Assembly (NCBI GenBank): GCA_026122225.1 | Contig: JANEZZ010001865.1 | Location: 186,001-250,000, forward strand | Direction of reading: 5' to 3' | DNA: 64,000 nt | From: Heloderma charlesbogerti | Taxonomy: Eukaryota > Chordata > Lepidosauria > Squamata > Helodermatidae | In this document: positions 48,991 to 59,936 of the stretch, piece after piece | How positions within the stretch are numbered: position 1 is the stretch's first letter | Layout of the letters: each line of letters opens with the position of its first letter | The notes under the pieces: model-generated | Told to the model about the DNA's origin: nothing | The model's database searches: none | The model's input: only the letters and a program-made list of their open reading frames with translations | Position numbers and translations under genes: made by a program

Positions 48991-49448
48991 GTTGTTGTTC
49001 AGTTGTTAAGTCGTATCTGACTCTTCGTGACCCCATGGACCATAGCACGCCAGGCCTTCCTGTCCTCCACTCTCTCCCGGAGTGTGCTCAAGTTCATAAT
49101 CATTGCATCGGTGATGCTATCTAGCCATCTCATGCTCTGCCGCCCCCTTCTCCTTTTGTCTACAATCTTTCCCAGCATCAGGGTCTTTTCCAGGGAGTTT
49201 TCTCTTCGCATTAGGTGGCCAAAATATTTGAGCTTCAGCATCTGTCCTTCCAATGAGCAGTCAGGGTTGATTTCCTTTAGGATGGACTGATTTGACCTCC
49301 TTGCAGTCCAGGGGACTCATAAGAGTCTTCTCCAGCACCACAGTTCGAAGGCATCAATTCTTCGGCACTCAGCCTTCCTTATAGTCCAGCTCTCACAGCC
49401 ATACGTTGCTACTGGGAAAACCATAGCTTTGATTATACGGACCTTAGC
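48991..49448 (-). mobile_element. RTE-BovB LINE, copy F, 5'-truncated
   Basis: 458 bp of BovB 3' end, minus strand, coding GCESWTIRKAECRRIDAFEL and, frame-shifted, LKYFGHLMRRENSLEKTLML. Flanks ACATACAAATTTT (48978-48990) and ACATGCAATTTTT (49449-49461) look like a decayed target duplication (11 of 13). Confidence 0.88.
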
Positions 49449-49564
49449 ACATGCAATTTTTCTCCAAATCTGCATCTTCTTTTCTCGTGGTGCATTTCCT
49501 CTTTTTTGTGTGATGTGTAAGTTGAAACACGTGCACTGTATTAAGTCACATACACACCACACTT

Positions 49565-50405
49565 ATCCCTAAGAAAGTAATAATTTATTTGGTCACTTAT
49601 TTATTATATTTCTCTGTGGGCCAAAGCTGAAGATCTCTGGATGGTTCACAACAATTAAAACCATAAAATACAACACAATAGCACAAAATATAAAAGTTTA
49701 AAGGTACAGTAAAAAATAAAAGCCAAAATAAAACCTATCAGCAGTGCAAAGATTCCAAATCCAGTAATAGATTTAAAACAACAGAAACTGAAAGACTAAA
49801 ATGCCTGGGAAAATAAGGTCTTCACCTGGAGCCAAAAAGAGTACAACATAGGCACCGATTCACAATGGCCTCACCCAGATTTAATTAAAAGGACAGGTGT
49901 CATCTGCATATTGGTGACACCTCGGCTCATACCTCCAAACAATAATCCCCTTGCACCACCTATCCAAGTAGAAGCGGAACCACTGCGGTGCAGTACCTCC
50001 AACTCCCAGCCCAGATAGCCTATCCAGAAGGATACCATGGTTGATGGTATTGAAAGCTGCTGAGAGGTCCAAGAGAATCAACAGGGTTGCAGTCCCCCTA
50101 TCCCGCTCTTGGCAAAGGTCATCCGACACGGCAACCAGTTTCAGTTCCGAAACCAGGCCTGAAACCCGATTGAAATGGATCTAGATAATCAGTTTCATTC
50201 AAGAGTGCCTGGAGTTGACTGGCAACCACTTGCTCAAGCACCTTGCACAGGAAGGGAATGTTGGCTACTGGCCTAGAATTGTTGACATCATCCAGGTCCA
50301 GATTAGGGTTAATTTTTTCAAGAGTGGCCTAACTGCCTCCTTTAAGGAGGCCAGTACCACCCCTTCTCTCAAGGAGGAGTTTACAACCTCCAATTTACAA
50401 TAATT
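49565..50405 (-). mobile_element. L2 LINE, degenerate, with internal deletion
   Basis: Minus strand: reverse transcriptase pieces SLKEAVRPLLKKLTL, then NETDYLDPFQSGFRPGF in shifted frame, TATLLILLDLSAAFNTINHG and LDRLSGLGVGGTAPQWFRFY, then a jump to YADDT near 49895. The 3' end (about 49565-49700, reversed) has an (AATA)-type tail. Palm sequence between SYLxxR and YADD is missing. Confidence 0.85.
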
Positions 50406-50726
50406 GCCATCTTTAAGACACATCTTGTTAATATTTGGGGAAGACAAAATTTCATTTTGCACTTAGCATGCAGCAAAGTTGAATTTCAAACAGCACTTCT
50501 AACATCACTATCGATTCAGGGAAATCAATCAACTTCTATTATGCCAAGAATGACTTCATAGCAGTGGCCCTGTGCCCAGATACGCGACTTTTGAAAAAGC
50601 TCCTGGTGAAAAACTTAACTGATCTGATCAGCATTCTTATGCTTGTCTTTCAGAAACAATGGAATCTGAGGCAGAAGACAAGTTCTCTCTCAAGAGGACA
50701 GCTGTACATCTTCCAACCTGGCTAAC

Positions 50727-51560
50727 TGTAAGGATTTTCTTGGGCCTTGCATTACATTTGCGTACAATATGGGGAGGGTTTAAAGCTAACGGGCAACAGG
50801 GCAAGTAGGGGAGTAAGAGCATGCTAGATGCTGATACTGATAAGAGATGTTTTGATAACCTTCCAACATTATCAACTGTGTCTTCCTTATAAGGAAACTG
50901 GGTAAAAAGTAAGGGGTCATAGATAAGAACACGTTGTGGTTTGGGATTCCCCTTTCTGGAAATAAAGGGAAGAAAAAAGGAGCTATTGACCACATAAAAG
51001 GAGAACTTAGACCTGTTTTACAGTAAACAAGAGGTAGGAGGGAATATTTGGGAAATGTATCATGAGATGGGACGTATAGGATGACATGGACCAATAGTTG
51101 TAAAGATTTTGCAATATGTATTAGAGGGGAGGACACCAACTTTGAGAAGGTATATAACAGAAGAGATCTGGGTCTTCTTTCTTTACTCTGGGCTGAGCCT
51201 GCTACACGGTGGTCTATTTAATAGGCCATGGTTGAAGCCAGGGTTCGGAGTGGGAGAGAGTCCCTTTACCGTTTTGGGTAGAGTAGCGCTTTGTGAGTAT
51301 GGCTTTGCTTGGTTGAAGGTTTGTGTGCTTTTTAAACTTTTCTTTATCTTTCTTTAATAAATGTATTTAGCTTATGTCATTGTTTTAATCCTAATTCATA
51401 GAATTTAAGTAAATCAGGGTGCATGTGAACACTCTGGTCTCAGTCCCCAAAGGAACCACGCCTACCACATCAGGGCCAAACTCAGGCTGTTTAAAGTAGA
51501 TTTGCCTAAGTACCCAATACCAGGGACCTTGAAATTTTAACCTCCAGTTTTTCCCTTACA
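50727..51560 (+). mobile_element. LTR of an unidentified LTR retroelement (5'-type LTR)
   Basis: 834 bp. Begins TGTAAGGATTTTC and ends TTTTTCCCTTACA, so the termini are inverted TGTAAGG/CCTTACA with canonical TG...CA. Contains a TATA box TATATAA (51151-51157) and AATAAA (51356-51361) about 200 bp later, the order expected for U3-R-U5. The flanks CTAAC and GATTA do not match, so this is not a solo LTR; a primer-binding-like site follows at once. No gag, pol or second LTR is recognised downstream, so the rest of the element is lost. Orientation is antisense to ATP11B. Confidence 0.72.
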
Positions 51561-51563
51561 GAT

Positions 51564-51582
51564 TAATGATCCTTCCGCAGGT
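51564..51582 (+). promoter_or_regulatory. Primer-binding-like site complementary to the 3' end of 18S rRNA
   Basis: TAATGATCCTTCCGCAGGT is the exact reverse complement of the last 19 nt of eukaryotic 18S rRNA (...ACCTGCGGAAGGATCATTA-3'). It starts three bases (GAT) after the CA that ends the LTR, the position and length of a retroelement primer-binding site. After 19 nt the match stops: the rRNA complement would continue TCACC, here it is AGGTT. Role as a primer site is inference. Confidence 0.6.
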
Positions 51583-52175
51583 AGGTTCCTTTAGTGGGAG
51601 TTGAGATGTGGAATGTTTAAGGATGAATGTTGTTTGTGCTGCTTTTGTTAACATAACATAACAATGTATTTCCCTCCCCCACTCAAAAGATAGTTGCTGT
51701 AATGCTCTGTGAATGAAAGCACGTTATAAATGTTAACAGGAACATTTGCAAAACACCTCCATCTATCTTGTTTTGAAAGGGCTAATAGCTTTGGGAAATA
51801 GTGCTATGATCAAATAAAGTAAACAGCGTTGTTGCAGGTTGAGGACACTGGCCAGGATCCAAAGAGGTACTTTAGGCATGCCTGAAGGCTTGGACATGTT
51901 CAGCCAGTTTTGTGACTTTTTATCTGAACAGCAGACCTCTCCACTCATGTCAGATATCTTCTTCGGTTGTTGGACGGTTTGGAAAGTTAAGAAATAAAAT
52001 AAATAAAAATACATGCCACAATCTGTTTTTGGAAGTCCCCTTAGATTCAAAAGTGGCTATGTGGCATAGAGGGTGATGTTCAAGAAAGCACAGGAACAAA
52101 GCCTCATGGAATTTGGACCCATGGAATTCATTGTGCAGTTCTGTGGATCCCGGCCATAGTTATTTACACTACAAG

Positions 52176-52342
52176 CAGTGGAGGCTGGTGGCTCCAATGT
52201 CAGTGGGGCAGTGAATCCACTCCAGGTGTCAGTCAGAACTGGCCAGCACCCTGGATAGCTTCTTTAGAGTTCCGACTGGTTCTGACTATAACTTGGAATG
52301 GATTCACCACCCCACTGACATCGGAGCCACCACCCTCCACTG
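52176..52342. mobile_element. hAT MITE family C, copy 2
   Basis: 167 bp. CAGTGGAGGCTGGTGGCTCC at left; right end GGAGCCACCACCCTCCACTG. Flanked by a perfect 8-bp duplication ACTACAAG (52168-52175, 52343-52350). Best-preserved copy of the family in the window. Confidence 0.95.
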
Positions 52343-52357
52343 ACTACAAGCAGCATA

Positions 52358-52497
52358 GGCTGAATCTACACATAGCAGTTTTACTGTTATCATAGTGCAG
52401 TGATAACTGTTGGTGCATATGACACCAATGGGTGTCATGTTATCACAATAGTTATCCCTGGTAAAACTGCTGTGTGTAGATTCAGCCATAGTCTTGC
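52358..52497. mobile_element. MITE family E (GGCTGAATCTACACA ends)
   Basis: 140 bp hairpin: GGCTGAATCTACACATAGCA and TGCTGTGTGTAGATTCAGCC; CAGTTTTACTGTTATC pairs with GTTATCCCTGGTAAAACTG. Flanked by ATA on both sides. Confidence 0.88.
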
Positions 52498-52534
52498 AAC
52501 ATCAGAAAAAGTGCATTAGCTCATTTCGCCCAAG

Positions 52535-52613
52535 CAGCAGATAAGGTGATAAACCTGTTTCGGGACTATACCATGTCAGAGTACAGGTGGGGGATTGCAT
52601 GGTTGAATGCTGC

Positions 52614-52661
<48 letters not shown>

Positions 52662-52826
52662 CCCCTGCACAAAGAAAAATACAATGCCAGGCTAGAAACC
52701 TCCTCCCTGACATATATTTGCTTGGTTATTTGTATGGAGGGGCATTTAGTCATGCAATCGCCCCACCCCACCCCCAGCAGTCTGAAGTGGTACTGTCTAG
52801 GAACAGGTTTATCACCTTGCTTGCTG
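52535..52826. mobile_element. MITE family F with central (AAT)n microsatellite
   Basis: AAGGTGATAAACCTGTTTCG at left mirrors GGAACAGGTTTATCACCTT at right, followed inward by ACTATACCATGTCAGAGTAC and GTCTGAAGTGGTACTGTC. A (TAA)n array occupies 52617-52661. Confidence 0.82.
52617..52661. repeat. (TAA)n microsatellite
   Basis: About 15 uninterrupted units; open frames of poly-Asn and poly-Leu over it are artefacts. Confidence 0.97.
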
Positions 52827-52865
52827 TTAGTGTGAACTAGGACTTTATGGTTTGGGTCTTTCTTC

Positions 52866-53001
52866 AGAGGTAGGGAAACTGTGGCCCTCTAGCTGTTTTT
52901 AGATTACAACTCCCATAATCCCTGACCACTGACTATGCTGGCCAGGGCCGATGGGAGTTAATCCAAGAACATCTGGAGAGCTACAGGTTTCTCACCCCTA
53001 C
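52866..53001. mobile_element. Hairpin MITE (CAACTCCCATAATCC family)
   Basis: AGGTAGGGAAACTGTGGCCC and ACAACTCCCATAATCCCTG at left; GGGAGTTAATCCAAGAACATC and GAGCTACAGGTTTCTCACCC at right. Confidence 0.75.
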
Positions 53002-54159
53002 TTAAGACTCTTCAGAATTGATTTCAGACATTCCAACTATCCTTATTTACCAGGAATGGTCTCAATTTGTTTTCTGTTTTTCCTGATAAAATCCCTCCCC
53101 TCTTTTTTTTTAGATGCTGTATTAAAAGTGAGTTTCCATGGGTTGTAGCAACATCATTCTTCAGCTGCCTCCATAGTGTCTCTGGAAGTTAAATCTTTGG
53201 TGGGGTGATGGATGTATCTTGTCTCTAATGTGCATATAATGCACATGGATGAACACTAAGGCACCATGCATAGCTAGCTATAGTACACATTTGCTAAAAT
53301 GACCTTGGGTTTTAAATGAATGGCGTTTAGGTTATTTTAAAGTAAATGTAGCTGGAAAAGCTATCTCAAATATTGAAGGGGATTTAACCTCACAGAGTGA
53401 TTGATCTTTGGTACGGGCAAGAAAAGAGCCTTCATATGCATGCCTTTATCTCTCTCTGTGGAATGTTAGAGGGCATGTGATCTCTATATGTCATATGCTT
53501 TCAGAAAAAAGAAGGTCTTTATTGCCTTAGGAATAATCCAGAATATGATGCTCATGAGACTAAAGAGATGTATGTAGCTTGAAGACTTGCCCAGACATAT
53601 AAAATGAAGTTGTTGTCTATCTTGCTGCCACAACAAGGCAAACATTTGTTAAGTTGGGCAAGATGCACTTTTGCAGGCTCATGAAATTATCTGAGAAAAA
53701 TGAATGATGGCTCAGATATTGCTTCATTCTGAGATCATATGAAATGACTTCTGTCCTGTAGGTAGGTAAAATGGCCAAATATATCCAATCACCCATTCCG
53801 CTTTACACAAGCCCGCTATTTTCCAGTTCTTTCTCTATTGAAAAATGGTTTCAGTTGCTTAATTAGCCATTTCAAGTCTCCTGAGACATAACATAAGCAG
53901 TAGCCTTAGTAATTGCCACCTGTAGCCAAACAGATATAAGACGTGGATGATGATATAAACAGTTGTTTTATTCTTACCCATAATGGAAACTCTTGCTTTT
54001 TTAAAACAACAACCCGAAATGAACTATCATCTGTAGTAGATGCGCTGAATATATAACATTCCTGAGAAAGTCACTTGGCTATAGTAACACCTGCCTTTAG
54101 TTACATCAAAATTGAATTCCTGTTACATCAAATTACATCAAAATTGAATTCTCTTCAGC
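53002..54159. other. No recognisable gene or element
   Basis: Intergenic AT-rich sequence. Near 54094-54150 the phrase ACATCAAAATTGAATTC occurs twice, a small local duplication just before the CR1/L3 element. Confidence 0.5.
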
Positions 54160-55710
54160 TTGTTCATAAATGGTCTAGAATTAGGAGTCGGCAGTGAGGT
54201 GGCCAATTTTGCTGATGACACCAAATTATTTTGGTTAAAACCAAAAGGGATTCTGAAGAGCTCCAGAAGGATCTCTCCAAACTGAGAGAATGGTCATAAA
54301 ATGGCATGCGCAGTTCAGTGTAAGCAAGTGTAAAGTGATGCACATTGTGGCAAAAACTCCCAACTTTGCATATAAGCTGATCTGAGCGGGTAGTGACTGA
54401 TCAAGAAAGAGGTATTGGGGTTGAGGTGGACAGCTCCATGAAAAAGTTAACCCACTGTCCAGCTGCTGTGAAGAAGTTAAATTCCATGTTAGGCAAAATT
54501 AGGAATGGAGTAAAAAATAAAACTGGCAAGGTAATACTGCCCTTCTACACATCTATGGTGTGACCACATTTGGAATATTGTGTACAGTTCTGGTCACTGC
54601 CCCTAAAAAGGGTATCATAGAGTGAAAAAAAAAACTGTAAAAAAAGAGTAACTAAATGATCAAGAAACTGGAGCAGCTCCCATATGAGGCAAAGTTACAA
54701 CATCTGGAACTGTTTAGCTTAGAGTAATAGCAAATGAAGGGAGACATGATAGAGGTGTACAAAATTATGTATGGTGGAGAAAGTGGATAGGGAGACATTT
54801 TCCCTCTTTCTCATAATACTAGAACCTGGGGTCCTCCCATGAAGCTGATTGGTGGGAGATTTAGAACAGATAAAATGAAGTTCTTTTTCACACAGTGCAT
54901 TGTTAAACTATGGAATTCCATTTCCACAATATGTAGTGATGGCCACCAGTTTGGATGGCTTTAAAAGGGGATTGGACAAGTTGTATTGGCCCCAGGAGCG
55001 TAGCCAAGTCATTTGTAGAGTTAGTGGGGCCTAGAGATCCATAATGCTTGCTTAAGTTCATTATTGGTGCAGTTCCCATGCTAGTAAGCCTCTGAGCATG
55101 TGCAGATGAGTCAAAAGGCTGATAACAGCCTTCTTGGTGCATTCCTTGCTAATGAGGAGAGTCTTTATCTCTGATGTGCCTGCGAAGCAAAGTCTGTTTA
55201 CAGGTGGCTGTGCCTGAGAACAAACACTTCTAGCCTATGCTGAGAATGAACGGTAGGGGCACGTGCTGCTGTTACACTGCTTATTGCTAACCTGTAGAGT
55301 ATAAGACCCATTGTACCCAATGGCTCGGGGTTCAGAGAAGCTGTCTGATCTAGCCATTGGGTACACCTGTGTGCTGTAAGTTACTCAATAAAGTCTCCTT
55401 GTAAGCAAACCTTTGAGTCTGATTTATCACTATCTTGGCACTTCTAACCTAAGAGTTCAACGCCCACTGCAGGGGCGACACACAAGTTAATGGAGGAGTT
55501 GGCTATCAATGGCTACTAGCCCTGATGGCTACATGCTACTTCCAGTATGCCTCTGCATACCAGTTGCTGGGGAACATGGGCAGGAAGGTGCTGTTGCACT
55601 TATATCCTGCTTGTGGGTTTCCCATGGGCAGCTGGTTGGCCACTGTGTGAACAGAATGCTGGACTAGATGGACCCTTGGGCTGATCCAGCAGGGCTCTTC
55701 TAATGTTCCT
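54160..55710 (+). mobile_element. CR1/L3 LINE 3' portion, split by a solo LTR
   Basis: Left segment 54160-54981: GTGGCCAATTTTGCTGATGA (encodes a VANFADDT-type active site), CTTCTACACATCTATGGTGTG, ATTTGGAATATTGTGTACAG and GAAGTTCTTTTTCACACAGTG. Right segment 55483-55710: TGGCTATCAATGGCTACTAG, CCAGTTGCTGGGGAACATGG and ACTAGATGGACCCTTGGGCT, then CAGGGCTCTTCTAATGTTC. Together one element, heavily mutated, interrupted by the LTR. Confidence 0.9.
54982..55482 (+). mobile_element. Solo LTR with 5-bp target duplication
   Basis: 501 bp, from TGTATTGGCCCCAGG to GCAGGGGCGACACA, with TG...CA ends. Flanked by CAAGT at 54977-54981 and 55483-55487. TATAAG at 55300-55305 and AATAAA at 55387-55392 give a U3-R-U5 layout. 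The remaining U5 ends CGCCCACTGCAGGGGCG. No internal region, so it arose by LTR-LTR recombination. Likely retroviral; class not determinable from the LTR alone. Confidence 0.9.
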
Positions 55711-56099
55711 CCTGATGCAAATAGCAAGTGTAGACTTTTCCAATCCAGATCAGGACCATCATGGGCATCAAGGGTTAATGACCCCCTCCGCCCCATGGGC
55801 CCAATGGAGTCCCCCACCCCCCGCTATTTACATTTTAAAAGTCATTCAGACACTTGTGATTTGCCTGAATAACTTCACAACCTGCATGTCCTGCTCCCTC
55901 TAGGATTCCATCATCTGCTCTAGGCAATAACTTGGGTATAGAGGCACAACATAGGACAGGCAGCTGGCTCACATCAAAATCTTGACTCGGTTTCAGTACC
56001 ATGGACAGCAACTCTTGAGCTAGAGTACTAATAAATTACCCAGCATTGACTGGGAGCAACCAGCAGGGATTTATAGTCAGGCAAGGAGAGTCTTCTTGG

Positions 56100-56570
56100 A
56101 AGTTCCACCCCCTCCGGTGCTGTATCTGGTTGTTAAAAGGCCAGAGTCCTTTTCCTGTGGGCACTGGCTTCTCCTGGGGAGTGAAGATTAGTGGGATGAC
56201 GAACTAGTTGGGGACTGTTCCTCAGCATTTCCCTGTCCACTAGAGGACTCTGAAGTCCATTCCTCAGAGTCAGGGGGCAGTAGCAATTGCTGGGGGTTGC
56301 GTGGATAGGATATAATTTCCAAGGCAGTGGCCCCCAGTTCAGAAGGACCATGGGATTGTTCTGGCACCTTCTCGCAGTCACTGTTGCTCCAAGGGCTCCT
56401 GGGCTTGGGCCGTGACAGTGGGTTGATATACAGTGTGTACCCAATCAAAGTGTAACATGGGAAGTATCCCTTAGAGCCACACTGAATTGTTCCCTGTTGC
56501 AAACAATGGCTGAGGTTGTGCTGTTTTCGTGGCTTTGGATCCCAGGTAATTGAATCCAATTGCTTTGACC
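56100..56570 (-). mobile_element. LTR-like or gag-like sequence of unidentified element
   Basis: Minus strand carries acidic, serine- and proline-rich coding flavour (PPDSEEWTSESSSGQ) similar in style to 5040-5640 and to 56990-57290. Boundaries unresolved. Confidence 0.3.
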
Positions 56571-56809
56571 TTTCAATCAGCTCTTATTTATTGCAGGCAA
56601 CATTTAACTAGACAGGCTATTTTCTTTTTAGACACTCCACTCATTATCCCGATGTTTAGTTTTGCGTTGTCTCTGAAGATTGATTGCTCTGGACCATAAT
56701 CTAAAGCTTTGTGATGGAAAATCAGCTGCTGATTTTCCATGCAACTGGTGCTTGTGCCCAGTCATTTAGTGTTTGGGGAATGAGAAAGCCTTAAAATAAG
56801 TCTTTTTAT

Positions 56810-57803
56810 CAGGGGTGTTGAACCTATTTCAGCTCAAGGGCTGAATTAAATTTCAGAGAAGTTCTCTGGGGCCACATTCCAGTGGTGGGTGGGACCAAAG
56901 TCAAAGGGTGGGGCCAAAAAGAGCAGCATAGTTTTGATTAAAGCTCTTACTGGCAGTAACTACTTTTAGAATGGGAAGAATCTGTGCAAAAGCCGGAAAC
57001 CACCAGACTGTCATGCCCTACCTGGAGGAGAGTTCGTCTGAGGAAGGAGAGGAGGGGAAGAGCCAGCACAATGGGCCCCAGCCAGAGCTAAGCAGGGAAC
57101 AGGAGGCGTTGGCTGACAGTCCTCTCCTGGAAACATTACAGGAGCGACCTGGCCCCACTTGAGCAGTTCCTGAATTTCCCCAAATGCTGGAAGCAGAGCC
57201 TGAGATAATTCATCCCTCTGAACGGGATAGAATCAGACATGAGCAGCAAAAGAACAAAAGGAAGTCACAGCATAGGGCCTCCCTTAAAAGCAACAAGCTG
57301 ACTTAATTAGCCAGCTGTGTTGATTAACAACTAGAAATTCAGCCCCGCAGATGCCAACTGTGTCCTGCAAACAACAGTGCCTTAACCTCAGCTTTGGTAT
57401 TCCAAAATACCAGATCTGACAGGCTCCTAAACCTTCAGCTACCTATCTGGGCAACGCTTTTGGACACCCCCCTGACTGGCCTTGGCACTTGATAAAACAG
57501 ATGCTGGTGAACTGACCTTTGGACTGCTTTGACCTCACCTCTGCCTGTGCTCACAAAACCTCCTTGGAATTCCTGTGTGTGACTTCAGACTGAATCGGTT
57601 GCTTTCTCGCTGCTGGTCCTGGGACTATCTGCGCCTTGTCCAAGGCCCTTGCCTGCACTGAAAAAGGACACAGATGATGGGTAAACAGGCGAAAAGGATT
57701 GGGGCCATGGGAAGGGGCATGGCCATCTGGGGAACCTCAGAGGGCTGGACCGGGATGCAAGTGGGCCAGATTTGGCCCATGGGCCTGAGATTCAACACCT
57801 TTG
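56810..57803. mobile_element. hAT-type non-autonomous element carrying foreign interior
   Basis: 994 bp. Left end CAGGGGTGTTGAACC and right end GATTCAACACCTTTG are inverted; GGGCTGAATTAAATTTCAG and CAGATTTGGCCCATGGGCC continue the two arms. Flanks CTTTTTAT (56802-56809) and CTTTATAT (57804-57811) match at 7 of 8. The interior (about 56996-57650) starts TGTCATGCCCTACCTGGAGG and encodes SSSEEGEEGKSQ, so it is probably a separate LTR-like insertion. No transposase. Confidence 0.7.
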
Positions 57804-58419
57804 CTTTATATCTTAAGCCAGAGTTGGAATGAATGCAGCCCACAGGGGTTCCCCATCTGGCAAGTGGTGGTTTCTCTCCCCAGGCCTCACCCCCTCGCAG
57901 ATCGGAGATAACAAGAGGGATTCCATTTCACATGCTAAATAATGACATGACAGCTAAACATCCCTGTCACTTGACTGCATGCCCACTCTGCTAGGTTACC
58001 ACTTGGCATGAGCCACCAGTATTTATGCAGTATTTCATTCCATATGAAGGGCATTTTTCTGCTGTAACTTGATCAAACATCCCATTCAAGTCAGTAGGAC
58101 ATCCTGGAAAATATGGTGAGGATCCTGATGCACCTAGAACCAGAAGAGTTGGAGGGGGCTTTGTAGGCCACCTAGTCTGCTCTGCTTGAAGCAGGAAATC
58201 TAGATGCAGATCATCCCCAAGAGATGGCTGTTCAGCCTCTGCTTGAAGACCTCTGGTGAGGGAGAGCCCACCACCCCTTGAGGTTGCCATTGGTTCCATT
58301 GTCAAACTGCTCTTACTGCCAAGATGACTCTCCCGCTGGTGCATATATCCCTGGATTATGACTACTGTGTTTATTTATCTTACCTATTATTTTGTATTTA
58401 TAACATTGATATCCCATGG

Positions 58420-58560
58420 TGGGACTCGATTCTCGAAGGGCTGTCAGACAGTCTCCCATCCAGGTACTGACTTGCCCCAAACCTGCTTAACATCAGCAAG
58501 GTGGCTGCATTGTGTGTCTTCAGACTGCACCCTGGGACCAAAGCATACTTTGCAGCAGGG
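58420..58560 (-). mobile_element. 5S rRNA-derived SINE fragment
   Basis: Plus strand CAGTCTCCCATCCAGGTACTG then AAACCTGCTTAACATCAGC is the reverse of the 5S internal region (CAGTACTTGGATGGGAGAC; GAAGCTAAGCAGG). Diverged; not a 5S gene. Confidence 0.65.
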
Positions 58561-58609
58561 GTAGGCAGAAGGAAGATCTCCAGAATTTTGGGACTTCCAG
58601 TTCCCGGAT

Positions 58610-58690
58610 ACCCATGTCAGCATGGCCAATGGTTAGGAAAGCTGGGAGTTGAAGTCTTAAATATCTGGAGATCTACTTTCTGACCACCCT
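58610..58690. mobile_element. MITE fragment (CAACTCCCATCA family)
   Basis: ATGTCAGCATGGCCAATGG, GGAAAGCTGGGAGTTGAAG and AATATCTGGAGATCTAC match one arm of the family. Confidence 0.55.
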
Positions 58691-59480
58691 GGCTTTGGGG
58701 TATCTGCTAGCACACTCCACTTTATGCAGCAAAGACATGAGATGTTTTTACCTACACACAAAGGAACTGTTCCTTCAGCCTAGCTGAAACAGGCAACATA
58801 AAACAAACGGGTGGCAGGAGGACAAACCATTCATAGACAAGACAGTAGTAAGGCTTACTTGCTTCATTGCTTGATGATAGCTTTGTGCATCACTTAATTA
58901 CAAGGTGGGCCATTCATAGCTATTACAATCGATTTCCTCTGCTGTGATTCCAACAGCCTTGTGCTCATTGACCGGTTAGCCAAATGAGTTGTTTGTGTTG
59001 TTTTTATGAGCCATATGTTGCCAGAATATTGCTGCTAATGTGCTTTTAATTTCATCCAACATCAATCATGCATACCCTGTTTGTTTTGAGGTTTGAAAGC
59101 CAATGAAGAAAGAAATATAGATTCATGAGGCTCAGATCTTGACAGTGTTGATAACAGCATAGTGCTATTGAATAGGAACCTTACTGTGGACTTGCTCGAT
59201 CAGATTAGGATCCAACTCAGCAGCCAGACATGTATTCACAAGGAAGCCTTGAAGGTTATGGGCTTCTCCACTTTGTCTCCAGCATATGATATTCAGAGGT
59301 ATACTGCCTCTGTACCTGGGAGTTCAAGCTTTTAACAGGTCAGAAGATCAACTCTCAATAGGGTGTCCACTTTTATAGAGCACAGTCCTCTATTTGAAGG
59401 GCTGCTAGAGTATTGTCCTCTCTCTGAAGGTGTCCTCTTATTAGAAGGGCTGTCCATTCCAAGTCTGGTTTAAAGGTTTG

Positions 59481-59766
59481 GGGCAGAATCCAACGGGGCT
59501 CTTACGTCCCTGCAAATTCTTTTCTGCCCTGCTGATTCCCTTACACAACTGGCTTGTCCTTCCAATTCCATGGTGCAAGTGGGGCTCAGAAAAAGCAGAA
59601 ATGAACTCCGTCAACTTGCTTCCTTCCAGAAATGAGCATTTCTACTTGTTTCAGGTTGACCCGGAACTGCTAAATCACCATTGCACAAGCGTTGGGGGCC
59701 ACTTGCACAACACAATTGGCAGGGTGTAAGAGGGTGGTGGCCTAAGTGCCCTGTTGGATTCTGCCC
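59481..59766. mobile_element. MITE family B, copy 2
   Basis: GGGCAGAATCCAACGGGGC at left and GCCCTGTTGGATTCTGCCC at right. Interior shares CAGAAATGAGCATTTCTAC and CTAAATCACCATTGCACAAG with 12472-12840. Flanks TTG and TTA. Confidence 0.82.
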
Positions 59767-59782
59767 TTAGAACCATCAAAAA

Positions 59783-59936
59783 CAGCGGAGGCTGGTGGCT
59801 ACAGGTTTCAGTCAGAATCAGTCAGGACTCTAAAGGAGCTATCCAAGGTGATTTACAGTTAGAGTTTTGATTGGTTCTGACTGAAACCCAGAGCAGATTC
59901 CCACCCCATTAACATTGGGGCCACCAGCCTCCATTG
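59783..59936. mobile_element. hAT MITE family C, copy 3
   Basis: CAGCGGAGGCTGGTGGCTAC at left, GGGGCCACCAGCCTCCATTG at right. About 154 bp. No target duplication is recognisable. Confidence 0.82.

Noticed and set aside
50637..51139. Minus-strand frames of about 118 codons over the LTR
   Set aside because: Antisense to the LTR signals, no family resemblance.
52587..52835. Frame with a run of Asn residues
   Set aside because: It is the (TAA)n microsatellite in translation.
58420..58560. 5S rRNA gene
   Set aside because: Only internal-region similarity, with many changes and no gene ends or terminator.
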